A stretch of DNA of 42,839 nt from Paludibacter sp. 221 (GTDB lineage: Bacteria; Bacteroidota; Bacteroidia; Bacteroidales; Paludibacteraceae), in the NCBI RefSeq assembly GCF_010501035.1, contig NZ_QVMH01000017.1:1-42839 (forward strand), given 5' to 3'. A model generated the notes under the pieces. The model worked only from the letters and a program-made list of their open reading frames with translations, did not search any database and had not been told where the DNA came from. The translations under genes were made by a program, and so were the position numbers. How positions within the stretch are numbered: position 1 is the stretch's first letter; every line of letters starts with the position of its first letter. Shown one piece after another: positions 16,823 through 23,931 of this stretch.

Positions 16823-17686
16823 ATGAATATAATTCTTATTTCCTTAATTACTTTAGGTGTAATTGGTGCTTTAGCTGCACTTATCCTGTTTTTCGTAGCC
16901 AAAAAATTTTATGTATTCGAAGACCCGAGAATTGACGAAGTAGAAGCTGCATTGCCTGCTGCCAACTGTGGAGGATGCGGTTATCCCGGATGCCGCGGGT
17001 TTGCCGATGCCTGCGTAAAAGCGGATGACCTCGACGGACTGTTTTGCCCTGTAGGGGGAGCAGACACAATGAGCAAAGTAGCCGCAATACTTGGGAAAAC
17101 AGCTTCGGCAGCAGAACCAACCGTAGCTGTGGTACGCTGTAATGGTTCGTGCGAAAACCGTGTGCGCACCAACCAATACGACGGGGTTAAAAGCTGTAAA
17201 GTAGCACACAATTTATACGGAGGAGATACGGGCTGTTCGTATGGTTGCTTAGGATTAGGCGATTGCGAAGTATCCTGTAAGTTTGATGCCTTGTATATCA
17301 ATCCGGAAACAATGTTGCCCGAAATAGACGAGGACAAATGTACCTCGTGTGGAGCATGTGTAAAAGCGTGTCCTAAACTGTTGATAGAACTACGCCGCAA
17401 AGGCCCTAAATCGCGCCGTATATACGTAAGCTGTATGAACAAGGATAAAGGAGCGGTCAACAAAAAGGTATGTTCGGTAGCTTGTATAGGCTGTAGCAAA
17501 TGTTTCAAAGTATGTCCTTTCGAGGCTATCACAATGGGAAACAATCTGGCATTTATCGACTCGGAGAAATGCCGCTTGTGCCGCAAGTGTGTGGACGAAT
17601 GTCCTACTTCGGCTATCACCGAGTTGAACTTTCCTCCTAAAAAGCCAAAAGTAGAAGTAGCTGAAACATCGGAAAAAGAAAATTAA
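16823..17686 (+). CDS. rnfB: Rnf electron transport complex subunit RnfB
   Basis: 287 residues. The N-terminal membrane helix is about 5-27. The first [4Fe-4S] motif is C49-x2-C52-x4-C57-x17-C75 (NCGGCGYPGCRGF...FCPVGG). Another cysteine-rich segment (CSYGCLGLGDCEVSC) and ferredoxin motifs CTSCGACVKACP, CIGCSKCFKVCP and CRLCRKCVDECP follow. RnfB passes electrons from reduced ferredoxin into the complex on the cytoplasmic side. The length and extra clusters fit the Bacteroidota/Clostridia type rather than the shorter E. coli RsxB. Confidence 0.97.
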   Translation: MNIILISLITLGVIGALAALILFFVAKKFYVFEDPRIDEVEAALPAANCGGCGYPGCRGFADACVKADDLDGLFCPVGGADTMSKVAAILGKTASAAEPTVAVVRCNGSCENRVRTNQYDGVKSCKVAHNLYGGDTGCSYGCLGLGDCEVSCKFDALYINPETMLPEIDEDKCTSCGACVKACPKLLIELRRKGPKSRRIYVSCMNKDKGAVNKKVCSVACIGCSKCFKVCPFEAITMGNNLAFIDSEKCRLCRKCVDECPTSAITELNFPPKKPKVEVAETSEKEN

Positions 17687-17763
17687 AAAAAGCATTGGTG
17701 CCGGGTTGCTCTATTACTCCTGTTTTAGTAAGCCTACAATCCGTAACTTGTAACTAAAAATAT

Positions 17764-19107
17764 ATGAAAACATTTAAAATAGGCGGTATTCATCCTAACG
17801 ACAACAAATTTTCGGCAGGAAAAAGAATATTACCGGTTGCATTACCCAAACAAGTAATCATTCCTTTGGCAGCATACCTCGGAGCACCAAGCGTGGCGGT
17901 AGTTGAAAAAGGAGAAAAAGTGAAAGCCGGACAGCTTGTGGGAAAAGCCAATGGCTTCGTTTCGTCCAATGTTCACTCGTCGGTATCAGGCAAAGTAGTA
18001 AAGATAGAGCCTGCGCTCGACGCATCGGGATACAAACGCATGTCCGTCTTTATTGACGTAGAGGGCGACGAATGGATGGAAGGTATAGACCGTTCGACTG
18101 AAATAATACGCGAGTGTAGACTGACTAAAGAAGAAATTATACAGAAAATACACGATGCCGGCATTGTAGGGCTTGGAGGTGCTACTTTCCCCGCACACGT
18201 AAAGCTCACCCCGCCTCCGGGCAAAAAAGCAGAAGTACTTGTAATTAATGCTGTGGAGTGTGAGCCTTACCTCACATGCGACCATCAGTTGATGATGGAG
18301 CATACCGAAGAAATTTTGATAGGTATTTCTATCCTGATGAAAGCCCTACAGGTAGAGCGCACAGTAATAGGAATAGAAAACAACAAGAAAGATGCAATAG
18401 AGCTTTTTAAAAACAGGATACAAGCCCGCTCATTCGATGGCATTGAAGTTGTAGCCCTAAAGGTTCAATACCCGCAAGGAGGCGAAAAACAACTGATTGA
18501 TGCTGCTATCGGACGTCAGGTGCCAAGTGGGGCACTCCCTATCGAGGTAGGTGCAGTAGTGCAGAATGTGGGAACCGTGTTTGCAATTTACGAAGCCGTA
18601 CAAAAAAACAAACCCCTGATAGAACGTGTAGTTACTATTACCGGAAAATCGTTACTGAATCCCGGCAACTACATGGTACGTATCGGAACCCCTTTGGCTA
18701 ATGTGGTAGAACTGGCCGGAGGAATGCCTGCCGACACCGGAAAAATAATCGGAGGAGGGCCTATGATGGGACGTGCGCTAATGAGCCTTGATATTCCTAC
18801 CGCAAAAGGTAGTGCAGGCGTACTGTTCATGGCTGAAGACGAAGCTCGCCGCAAGGAGATGAAGAACTGTATTCGCTGTGCCAAATGCGTATCGGTATGC
18901 CCTATGGGATTAGAGCCGTTTTTATTAATGGCACAGGGAGAACGCGAAATGTGGCCTGAAATGGAAAACGACCGTGTTATGGATTGTATCGAGTGTGGAA
19001 GTTGCAGCTATACATGTCCTGCAAACCGCCCATTGCTGGATTATATCCGTCAGGGAAAATTTACCGTAAGCGGAATTATCCGCAACAGGAAAACGCCAAA
19101 CCCATAA
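17764..19107 (+). CDS. rnfC: Rnf electron transport complex subunit RnfC
   Basis: 447 residues. The N-terminal barrel (GGIHPNDNKFSAGKRI, VKAGQLVGKANG) is followed by the NADH/FMN-binding part: GGATFPAHVKLTPP, NAVECEPYLTCDHQLM, YPQGGEKQLI and IGGGPMMGRAL. Two [4Fe-4S] motifs are C-IRC-AKC-VSVCP and C-IEC-GSC-SYTCP. RnfC exchanges electrons with NAD+/NADH while the complex moves Na+ or H+. The last 17 sense codons and the stop are repeated downstream at 19260-19313 with three synonymous changes. The upstream gap of 77 bases contains two TAACTTG-type 7-mers (17743-17756). Confidence 0.97.
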   Translation: MKTFKIGGIHPNDNKFSAGKRILPVALPKQVIIPLAAYLGAPSVAVVEKGEKVKAGQLVGKANGFVSSNVHSSVSGKVVKIEPALDASGYKRMSVFIDVEGDEWMEGIDRSTEIIRECRLTKEEIIQKIHDAGIVGLGGATFPAHVKLTPPPGKKAEVLVINAVECEPYLTCDHQLMMEHTEEILIGISILMKALQVERTVIGIENNKKDAIELFKNRIQARSFDGIEVVALKVQYPQGGEKQLIDAAIGRQVPSGALPIEVGAVVQNVGTVFAIYEAVQKNKPLIERVVTITGKSLLNPGNYMVRIGTPLANVVELAGGMPADTGKIIGGGPMMGRALMSLDIPTAKGSAGVLFMAEDEARRKEMKNCIRCAKCVSVCPMGLEPFLLMAQGEREMWPEMENDRVMDCIECGSCSYTCPANRPLLDYIRQGKFTVSGIIRNRKTPNP

Positions 19108-19154
19108 GAAAGAAGACTTTTAGCAGGACACGGACTACAAGTCCGCGCCGGCAG
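19053..19154 (+). repeat. Repeat module copy A: rnfC 3' end plus hairpin
   Basis: The module consists of the rnfC 3' coding end and stop, a short AGAAGACTT-like tail, and a GGACACGGACTACAAGTCCG hairpin followed by CGCCGGCAGAA. The same order recurs at 19257-19410 (copy B), where about 45 extra bases split the tail from the hairpin. Confidence 0.75.
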
Positions 19155-19256
19155 AATCCCCAAGGGGAGGCTAAGAGAGCAGCTTGATGAGGTTCCTAAT
19201 AGCGGATTTTAAATCCGCAGTTAATAAATCACGGGATTACAAATCCCGTGAGACGA

Positions 19257-19410
19257 GGGGGAAAATTCACCGTAAGCGGAATTATCCGCAACAGGAAAAC
19301 GCCAAATCCGTAAGGAAAGAAAACTTTAAGTTCACAGTTGGCTATAAACATACAATTGGAAATTACTGCTTTGCAAGCAGGACACGGACTACAAGTCCGC
19401 GCCAGCAGAA
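19257..19410 (+). repeat. Repeat module copy B: displaced rnfC 3' end plus hairpin
   Basis: Bases 19260-19313 read, in the rnfC frame, exactly the last 17 residues of RnfC (GKFTVSGIIRNRKTPNP) and the stop. They differ from rnfC only at three third-codon positions (TTT/TTC, AAC/AAT, CCA/CCG). The AGGAAAGAAAACTT tail and, at 19374-19410, the ACA-loop hairpin follow, as in copy A. Confidence 0.75.
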
Positions 19411-19453
19411 AAAAACTTAGCGTCATAGCGTCTTGGCGTACCTAAATAGATTA

Positions 19454-19488
19454 AAGAATCAAGAGCCAAGAATCAAGATGAAAGATTA
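19454..19488. repeat. 7-base tandem repeat (AAGAATC)
   Basis: Five consecutive 7-base units: AAGAATC, AAGAGCC, AAGAATC, AAGATGA and AAGATTA. They lie 72 bases upstream of the rnfD start codon. Confidence 0.7.
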
Positions 19489-19560
19489 AACAAACCGAAG
19501 TATCCTGTCTTAGTGGCAAATGAAATAAATAATTGAAATTCTGAAATTAATTAAATAATA

Positions 19561-20571
19561 ATGAACGAACAAATTCATAATCCGGCTCAACAAAAAAGCG
19601 CAGAAAAACTGTTGGTTGTTTCGCCTGCACCTCATATTCATAGCGGCGATTCGATTTCGAAAAACATGCTGGGTGTAATCATCGCTCTTATACCTGCTTA
19701 CCTGGTAGCATTGTACTTTTTTGGCTTAGGAGCGCTTATCGTAAGCATTACGGCAGTAATATCCTGCATGCTGTTCGAATACCTGATACAACGTTTTTTG
19801 TTCAGAAGCAAAAGCGTAACTATTGGCGATGGCTCTGCTATACTTACAGGACTGTTACTCTCATTCAACCTGCCATCAAACCTTCCTGTATGGATGGTGG
19901 TTTTAGGAGCATTGGTAGCAATAGGGATAGGTAAAATGAGTTTCGGAGGATTGGGCAACAATCCTTTCAACCCTGCTTTGGTAGGACGTGTTTTCCTGCT
20001 TATCTCTTTCCCCGTACAAATGACATCGTGGCCGCGTCCTATCCCGATGAACATGCAATATCTGGATGCAGAAACAGGCCCTACAGTGCTGGCAATGATT
20101 AAAAATCATTTCGGGCAACTGCCTGAAACCACCGACATGCTTATAGGAAATATGGGAGGCTCGCTGGGAGAGGTATCGGCCATAGCGCTGCTTATCGGAC
20201 TGGCATATATGCTCATTCGCAAAATTATTACGTGGCACATTCCTGTCAGTATATTGTTTACGGTATTTGCATTCACAGGCATATTGTATTTGGTAAATCC
20301 TGAAACTTATGCTTCACCTTTAGTTCACTTACTTACCGGAGGTTTGCTATTGGGAGCTATCTTTATGGCTACCGACTACGTTACCTCGCCTATGAGTAAA
20401 GTGGGCATGATAATATACGGTATAGGCATTGGCATTATTACAGTAGTAATACGGGTATTCGGGGCATATCCTGAGGGAGTATCATTCGCTATACTGATTA
20501 TGAATGCCTTCACACCGTTAATCAACGCGTATATCAAACCTAAAAGATTCGGGGAGAAAATAAAGAAATAA
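19561..20571 (+). CDS. rnfD: Rnf electron transport complex subunit RnfD
   Basis: 336 residues with about nine to ten membrane helices. Family motifs include HIHSGDSISKNMLGVIIALIP, GDGSAILTGLLLSFNLP and GGLGNNPFNPALVGRVFLL. The segment MATDYVTSPMSKVG (from residue 269) lies where RnfD carries covalently bound FMN. E. coli RsxD has DPVTAST here, fitting Dxx[ST]gAT, whereas this protein has Met278 and Ser279 where Thr would be expected. Whether Ser279, Thr275 or neither is flavinylated is open. The gene is separated from rnfC by a repeat-filled 453-base gap but clearly belongs to the operon. Confidence 0.96.
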   Translation: MNEQIHNPAQQKSAEKLLVVSPAPHIHSGDSISKNMLGVIIALIPAYLVALYFFGLGALIVSITAVISCMLFEYLIQRFLFRSKSVTIGDGSAILTGLLLSFNLPSNLPVWMVVLGALVAIGIGKMSFGGLGNNPFNPALVGRVFLLISFPVQMTSWPRPIPMNMQYLDAETGPTVLAMIKNHFGQLPETTDMLIGNMGGSLGEVSAIALLIGLAYMLIRKIITWHIPVSILFTVFAFTGILYLVNPETYASPLVHLLTGGLLLGAIFMATDYVTSPMSKVGMIIYGIGIGIITVVIRVFGAYPEGVSFAILIMNAFTPLINAYIKPKRFGEKIKK

Positions 20572-20572
20572 T

Positions 20573-20633
20573 ATGCCAATGTGCCAATATGCTAATACGA
20601 TATTTATTTTATTGGCATATTGGCATATCGGCA
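20573..20633 (+). repeat. Imperfect hairpin of 8-base repeats between rnfD and rnfG
   Basis: The left arm has TGCCAATG, TGCCAATA and TGCTAATA (20574-20597). The right arm has TATTGGCA, TATTGGCA and TATCGGCA (20610-20633). The arms pair over 24 bases with about three mismatches around a 12-base loop. The element combines tandem repetition (8-base period) with an inverted repeat, and could modulate transcript stability or partial termination within the operon. Confidence 0.65.
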
Positions 20634-20653
20634 CATTTATACATTAATAAATT

Positions 20654-21397
20654 ATGGCAAAATTAGAATCAAGTTTCAAAAATATGTTGCTGGTGCTTAC
20701 CTGCATAACATTGTTTGCAGGAGGAATTTTGGCAGGCGTTTACACCCTCACCAAAGAACCTATTGAAAAATCAAAACTGGCTAAACAACAAAATGCGATA
20801 AAAGAGGTATTACCTCCATTCGATAGTTTGGATGATGAAGGGAAAGTGGTTGTTATCGAAAAAGACGGTAAAAAAGGAGAATATACTGTTTACACGGCAT
20901 ACGATGCCAATGGGAGTGCTATAGGAGCTGCTGTTGAATCTTTTTCGAACGGCGGGTTCAGCGGCGAAATTAAAGTAATGGTAGGATTCGATATAAACAA
21001 CAAGATTGTAGATTACTCCGTATTAGAGCAAAAAGAAACACCGGGGCTTGGCACTAAAATGGTGGACTGGTTTAAAACCGACAAAGGCAACCAAAATATT
21101 AAAGGTAAGAATCCTTCGGCAAGCAGTTTCAAAGTAAACAAAGACGGGGGCGAAATAGATGCTATCACAGCAGCTACAATCAGCTCCAGAGCTTTTCTTG
21201 AAGCTGTAAAAGATGCGTATGCTGCATACACCAACAATGCTGATGCAACAACAGACAGCAATAGCGGAGCTACTACCGTAGAAAACACAGAAGGAAGTGA
21301 AGAAACTACTGTAGATGCTGAAGACGCAAAAAACGACGCTACCACAGCGGCTACTGCTACAACTACGGATGGCAACAGTGGTGCAACTCAAAATTAA
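20654..21397 (+). CDS. rnfG: Rnf electron transport complex subunit RnfG with a multi-motif flavinylation-like tail
   Basis: 247 residues. One N-terminal transmembrane helix (about 11-31) is followed by an extracytoplasmic FMN_bind domain. The normal FMN-attachment site is D169-A-I-T-A-A-T175, fitting the ApbE consensus Dxx[ST]gAT with FMN on the last Thr. After the domain ends (about 193) there is an unusual 54-residue tail rich in Thr, Ala, Asp, Asn and Ser. It contains three more full matches: D201-SNSGA-T207, D228-ATTAA-T234 and D239-GNSGA-T245. No apbE gene is in the window. RnfG transfers electrons through its bound FMN between RnfD and its partner subunits. Confidence 0.96.
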   Translation: MAKLESSFKNMLLVLTCITLFAGGILAGVYTLTKEPIEKSKLAKQQNAIKEVLPPFDSLDDEGKVVVIEKDGKKGEYTVYTAYDANGSAIGAAVESFSNGGFSGEIKVMVGFDINNKIVDYSVLEQKETPGLGTKMVDWFKTDKGNQNIKGKNPSASSFKVNKDGGEIDAITAATISSRAFLEAVKDAYAAYTNNADATTDSNSGATTVENTEGSEETTVDAEDAKNDATTAATATTTDGNSGATQN

Positions 21398-21418
21398 ATT
21401 TGAAATAAAGAAAAAATT

Positions 21419-22012
21419 ATGAGTAATAATTCAAACCTCAAAGTCCTTACAAACGGACTGATAAAAGAAAATCCAATTTTTGTATTACTATTGGGGATGT
21501 GTCCTACATTGGGTACGACATCTTCCGCCCTTAATGGTTTAAGTATGGGATTGGCCACCACTTTCGTTTTAATATGCTCGAACATTGTTATTTCTTTGCT
21601 AAAAAACATTATTCCAGACAAAGTACGTATTCCGGCATTTGTTGTTGTGATTGCAACTTTTGTTACGGTGGTAGAAATGGTGATGCAGGCATATATTCCG
21701 GCATTGTTCGATAGTTTGGGGCTATTCATCCCGCTTATTGTAGTGAACTGTATAGTATTAGGGCGTGCCGAAGCATTCGCTGCAAAAAACAACGTTTTCC
21801 GCTCCATGCTCGATGGTTTGGGGATGGGACTTGGTTTCTCTTTTGCCTTAACGCTGCTCGGTTCTGTACGCGAACTGTTAGGTACAGGTAAGGTTTTCAG
21901 CATGACTGTTTTCTCTGAAAACTATGGCATGCTCATTTTCGTACTTGCTCCGGGAGCTTTCATCGCATTGGGCTATCTTATCGCAATTATTAATAAATTG
22001 AGAAAGACATAA
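21419..22012 (+). CDS. rnfE: Rnf electron transport complex subunit RnfE
   Basis: 197 residues with about six membrane helices. Family motifs are LKENPIFVLLLGMCPTLGTT-like at the N-terminus (with the helix-embedded Cys), IPLIVVNCIVLGRAEAFAAKN with the second conserved Cys, and DGLGMGLGFSFALTLLGSVREL. RnfE and RnfA form the antiparallel core that holds a shared Fe cluster and carries ion translocation. It lies 21 bases after rnfG and 87 bases before rnfA. Confidence 0.97.
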   Translation: MSNNSNLKVLTNGLIKENPIFVLLLGMCPTLGTTSSALNGLSMGLATTFVLICSNIVISLLKNIIPDKVRIPAFVVVIATFVTVVEMVMQAYIPALFDSLGLFIPLIVVNCIVLGRAEAFAAKNNVFRSMLDGLGMGLGFSFALTLLGSVRELLGTGKVFSMTVFSENYGMLIFVLAPGAFIALGYLIAIINKLRKT

Positions 22013-22024
22013 GAGGGATTTACT

Positions 22025-22046
22025 ATTTACAAATTTACAATTTACA
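22025..22046. repeat. 7/8-base tandem repeat (ATTTACA) between rnfE and rnfA
   Basis: ATTTACA, AATTTACA and ATTTACA follow each other, then ATTGTAA, which can pair back with TTACAAT to form a small hairpin. Confidence 0.5.
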
Positions 22047-22099
22047 ATTGTAAGGCAGCTAAAACATTTATACGATTTAACGACTAAACATCATATAAC

Positions 22100-22675
22100 A
22101 TGGCATATATTTTAATTTTTATCAGCGCGGTATTCGTAAACAACATTGTGCTCGCACAGTTTTTAGGAATCTGTCCGTTTTTAGGAGTATCCAAAAAAAT
22201 AGACACAGCACTGGGGATGAGCGGAGCAGTGGCATTTGTAATGACCATCGCAACCATATTTACATACATTATCCAAAAAACAGTATTAGAGCCTTTTCAG
22301 ATAACATTTCTGCAAACGATTGTTTTTATCCTGATTATTGCAGCTTTGGTGCAATTGGTTGAGATTATCCTGAAGAAAATCTCTCCGGCTCTATATCAGG
22401 CATTAGGAGTGTTTTTGCCGCTTATCACCACCAACTGTACTATACTCGGTGTAGCAATCATGGTTATACAGAAAGACTTTAATATGCTGGAGAGTGTGGT
22501 TTTTGCCATCTCTACCGCTATCGGGTTCGGGCTGGCATTAATTCTTTTTGCCGGAATACGCGAGCAACTTGCTCTGGTTAAGCTACCCAAAAGCATGGAG
22601 GGGACACCTATTGCCCTGCTTACTGCCGGACTACTGGCTATGGCATTCATGGGATTCTCCGGTATAGTGAAATAA
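22100..22675 (+). CDS. rnfA: Rnf electron transport complex subunit RnfA
   Basis: 191 residues with six membrane helices. Signature stretches are [22 protein letters not shown] with the conserved membrane Cys, [17 protein letters not shown] with the second Cys, and a C-terminal [15 protein letters not shown]. It is the last gene of the RseC-RnfBCDGEA operon. The order matches other Bacteroidota and Clostridia except for the repeat-filled gaps. A strong terminator hairpin begins 20 bases after the stop codon. Confidence 0.97.
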   Translation: MAYILIFISAVFVNNIVLAQFLGICPFLGVSKKIDTALGMSGAVAFVMTIATIFTYIIQKTVLEPFQITFLQTIVFILIIAALVQLVEIILKKISPALYQALGVFLPLITTNCTILGVAIMVIQKDFNMLESVVFAISTAIGFGLALILFAGIREQLALVKLPKSMEGTPIALLTAGLLAMAFMGFSGIVK

Positions 22676-22695
22676 ATTCAAAACATCTTTATAAG

Positions 22696-22731
22696 ACGAA
22701 GCGAGTGGATTTACAAATCCACTCGCTTCGT
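22696..22731 (+). terminator. Terminator of the rnf operon
   Basis: A perfect 15-bp stem (22696-22710 with 22717-22731, GC-rich at its base) with a TTACAA loop is followed directly by TTTTA. The upper stem and loop (GTGGAT-TTACAA-ATCCAC) resemble the hairpins with ACA loops found between rnfC and rnfD. Confidence 0.9.
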
Positions 22732-22753
22732 TTTATGAGTAATAATATAGAAT

Positions 22754-22873
22754 CTACATCCTCAGTTTCAACCCTGCGATAACGGTATCGGGGGCTAAAT
22801 TCATAACGCTGTTCATTTCACCTGCCATGCAATAGCCACACTGGTCGCAAAGCCCTAAGGCAGTACCTCCACA
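22754..22873 (-). pseudogene. Displaced 3' end of the radical SAM gene
   Basis: 40 codons (39 sense codons and a TAG stop) correspond to the C-terminus of the neighbouring radical SAM protein, including the CDQCGYC cluster. Compared with the intact gene there are seven synonymous sense changes, a TAG/TAA stop change, and a single amino-acid change (last residue Met for Leu). Upstream of CGGTALGL the similarity ends at once, and a TGA stop lies 10 codons before. There is no start codon, so this is a fragment, not a gene. Confidence 0.88.
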
Positions 22874-23027
22874 AGCGAAGAAAGAAAGAGATTTTAATCA
22901 AGAAAACGATGCTAATTAACTCATAATCAATAACATACTCAAGGCGACTCATCATTCACAAGCATTTTAACTCTCAAAAAAATGTAGACCTTTTATCACT
23001 TTTTGCCCTATTTTGAAAAGGACGATT

Positions 23028-23924
23028 TTACAGCCTCAACTTCAACCCTGCGATAACGGTATCGGGGGCTAAATTCATAACGCTGTTCATCTCGCCTGCC
23101 ATGCAATAGCCACACTGGTCGCAAAGCCCTAAAGCAGTACCCCCGCAATCGGGCGACTTAGTGCCATCTACAGCAATGAAATTCGATACCCAGCAGTATT
23201 TCTTAAAGTTGTTGTCCTTCATCTTTTTCAAACCCGAAACTGAGTTCATTATCGGGTAGCCTTGCTTTTTATACGCTATTACTTTATCAATTATTTCGCG
23301 GCGTTTATCCCAGTCAAGCATCAAATCCTCCGTGCCGGGATAGGGTGTCAGAAAATTGATTGAAATTAGCTTTATATACGGATTGTTTTTTACAAATTCG
23401 ATTGTTTCATCTACCGATTCATAGTTCAGCTTACTGACAACCATATTTACGCTCAAATCAGGATGCCCCGATGTTTCTATGTTCTTAACCAGTTTATCAA
23501 ACACACCTTCGCCACGCACCCTATCGTGATACTTACCCAGCCCGTCCAGACTTACCCAGATGGAATCGGCTTCGAGCCCTGAGAATGGCATAACCGCATT
23601 GGTGGTAACTGTAGTAGAGAAAAATCCTATCGCTTTAGCCAAGCGTATGAGGCTATTAAGGTCGTGTTCTCCATCTTTCCACATGGTAGGCTCTCCCCCT
23701 TCGAAATCGACAAAGCGCGAACCTAATTTATATGAATATTCCAATTCTTCTTTTATCTGTTCGTAGCTTTTTTTCTTTATTATTTTCTGTGCATATACAC
23801 AACAGTGCTTGCATTGCAGGTTACACTGGTCGGAGATAAAAATGACCGTCTGTAGTGGTGATTTTTTCCCAAATATACGGGTCTTTACAAACCAGAAAGG
23901 TAAATATAGAAATGACTTAATCAT
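23028..23924 (-). CDS. Radical SAM enzyme paired with UbiA prenyltransferase
   Basis: 298 residues from ATG 23924. A start at 23954 would add 10 residues and overlap the UbiA gene by 23 bases. The radical SAM motif is C34-NLQ-C38-KH-C41, followed by DFEGGEPTMWKDGEHDL, which equals the GGEP motif. The C-terminal part has a possible auxiliary cluster (SPDCGGTALGLCDQCGYC), as in SPASM-like enzymes. The N-terminus has a hydrophobic basic helix (MIKSFLYLPFWFVKTRIF), similar to membrane-associated HpnH-like enzymes. Close coupling to UbiA suggests both act on one prenylated or lipid-linked molecule, which is not known. Confidence 0.85.
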   Translation of the reverse strand: MIKSFLYLPFWFVKTRIFGKKSPLQTVIFISDQCNLQCKHCCVYAQKIIKKKSYEQIKEELEYSYKLGSRFVDFEGGEPTMWKDGEHDLNSLIRLAKAIGFFSTTVTTNAVMPFSGLEADSIWVSLDGLGKYHDRVRGEGVFDKLVKNIETSGHPDLSVNMVVSKLNYESVDETIEFVKNNPYIKLISINFLTPYPGTEDLMLDWDKRREIIDKVIAYKKQGYPIMNSVSGLKKMKDNNFKKYCWVSNFIAVDGTKSPDCGGTALGLCDQCGYCMAGEMNSVMNLAPDTVIAGLKLRL

Positions 23925-23931
23925 TATTTTA

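Larger units (their letters stand above)
19108..19560 (+). other. 453-base intergenic region inside the rnf operon, rich in hairpins and repeats
   Basis: There is no gene here, although one would expect rnfD to follow rnfC closely. The region contains four small hairpins: 19131-19145 and 19385-19399 (CGGACT-ACA-AGTCCG), 19202-19218 (GCGGATTT-T-AAATCCGC) and 19230-19250 (CACGGGATT-ACA-AATCCCGTG). It also contains the second copy of the rnfC 3' end and a 7-base tandem repeat before rnfD. An apparent 78-codon frame (19184-19420) reads straight through the repeats and is not considered real. Confidence 0.7.
22676..23027. other. Intergenic region with rnf terminator and a radical SAM gene remnant
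   Basis: 352 bases between rnfA and the convergent radical SAM gene. It contains the rnf terminator, a 120-base remnant of the radical SAM 3' end (22754-22873), and about 150 bases of AT-rich sequence (22880-23027) in which I see no gene or clear hairpin. Confidence 0.6.

Noticed and set aside
19184-19420. Possible 78-codon gene between rnfC and rnfD
   Set aside because: It reads through hairpins and the displaced rnfC end in a frame different from rnfC. The peptide is only the translated repeat.
21013-21391. Ser/Val-rich frames antisense to rnfG
   Set aside because: They are the complement of the Thr/Ala-rich tail and have no independent support.
22754-22873. Possible small cysteine-rich gene
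   Set aside because: There is no start codon, a stop lies just upstream, and the sequence is a copy of the radical SAM 3' end.
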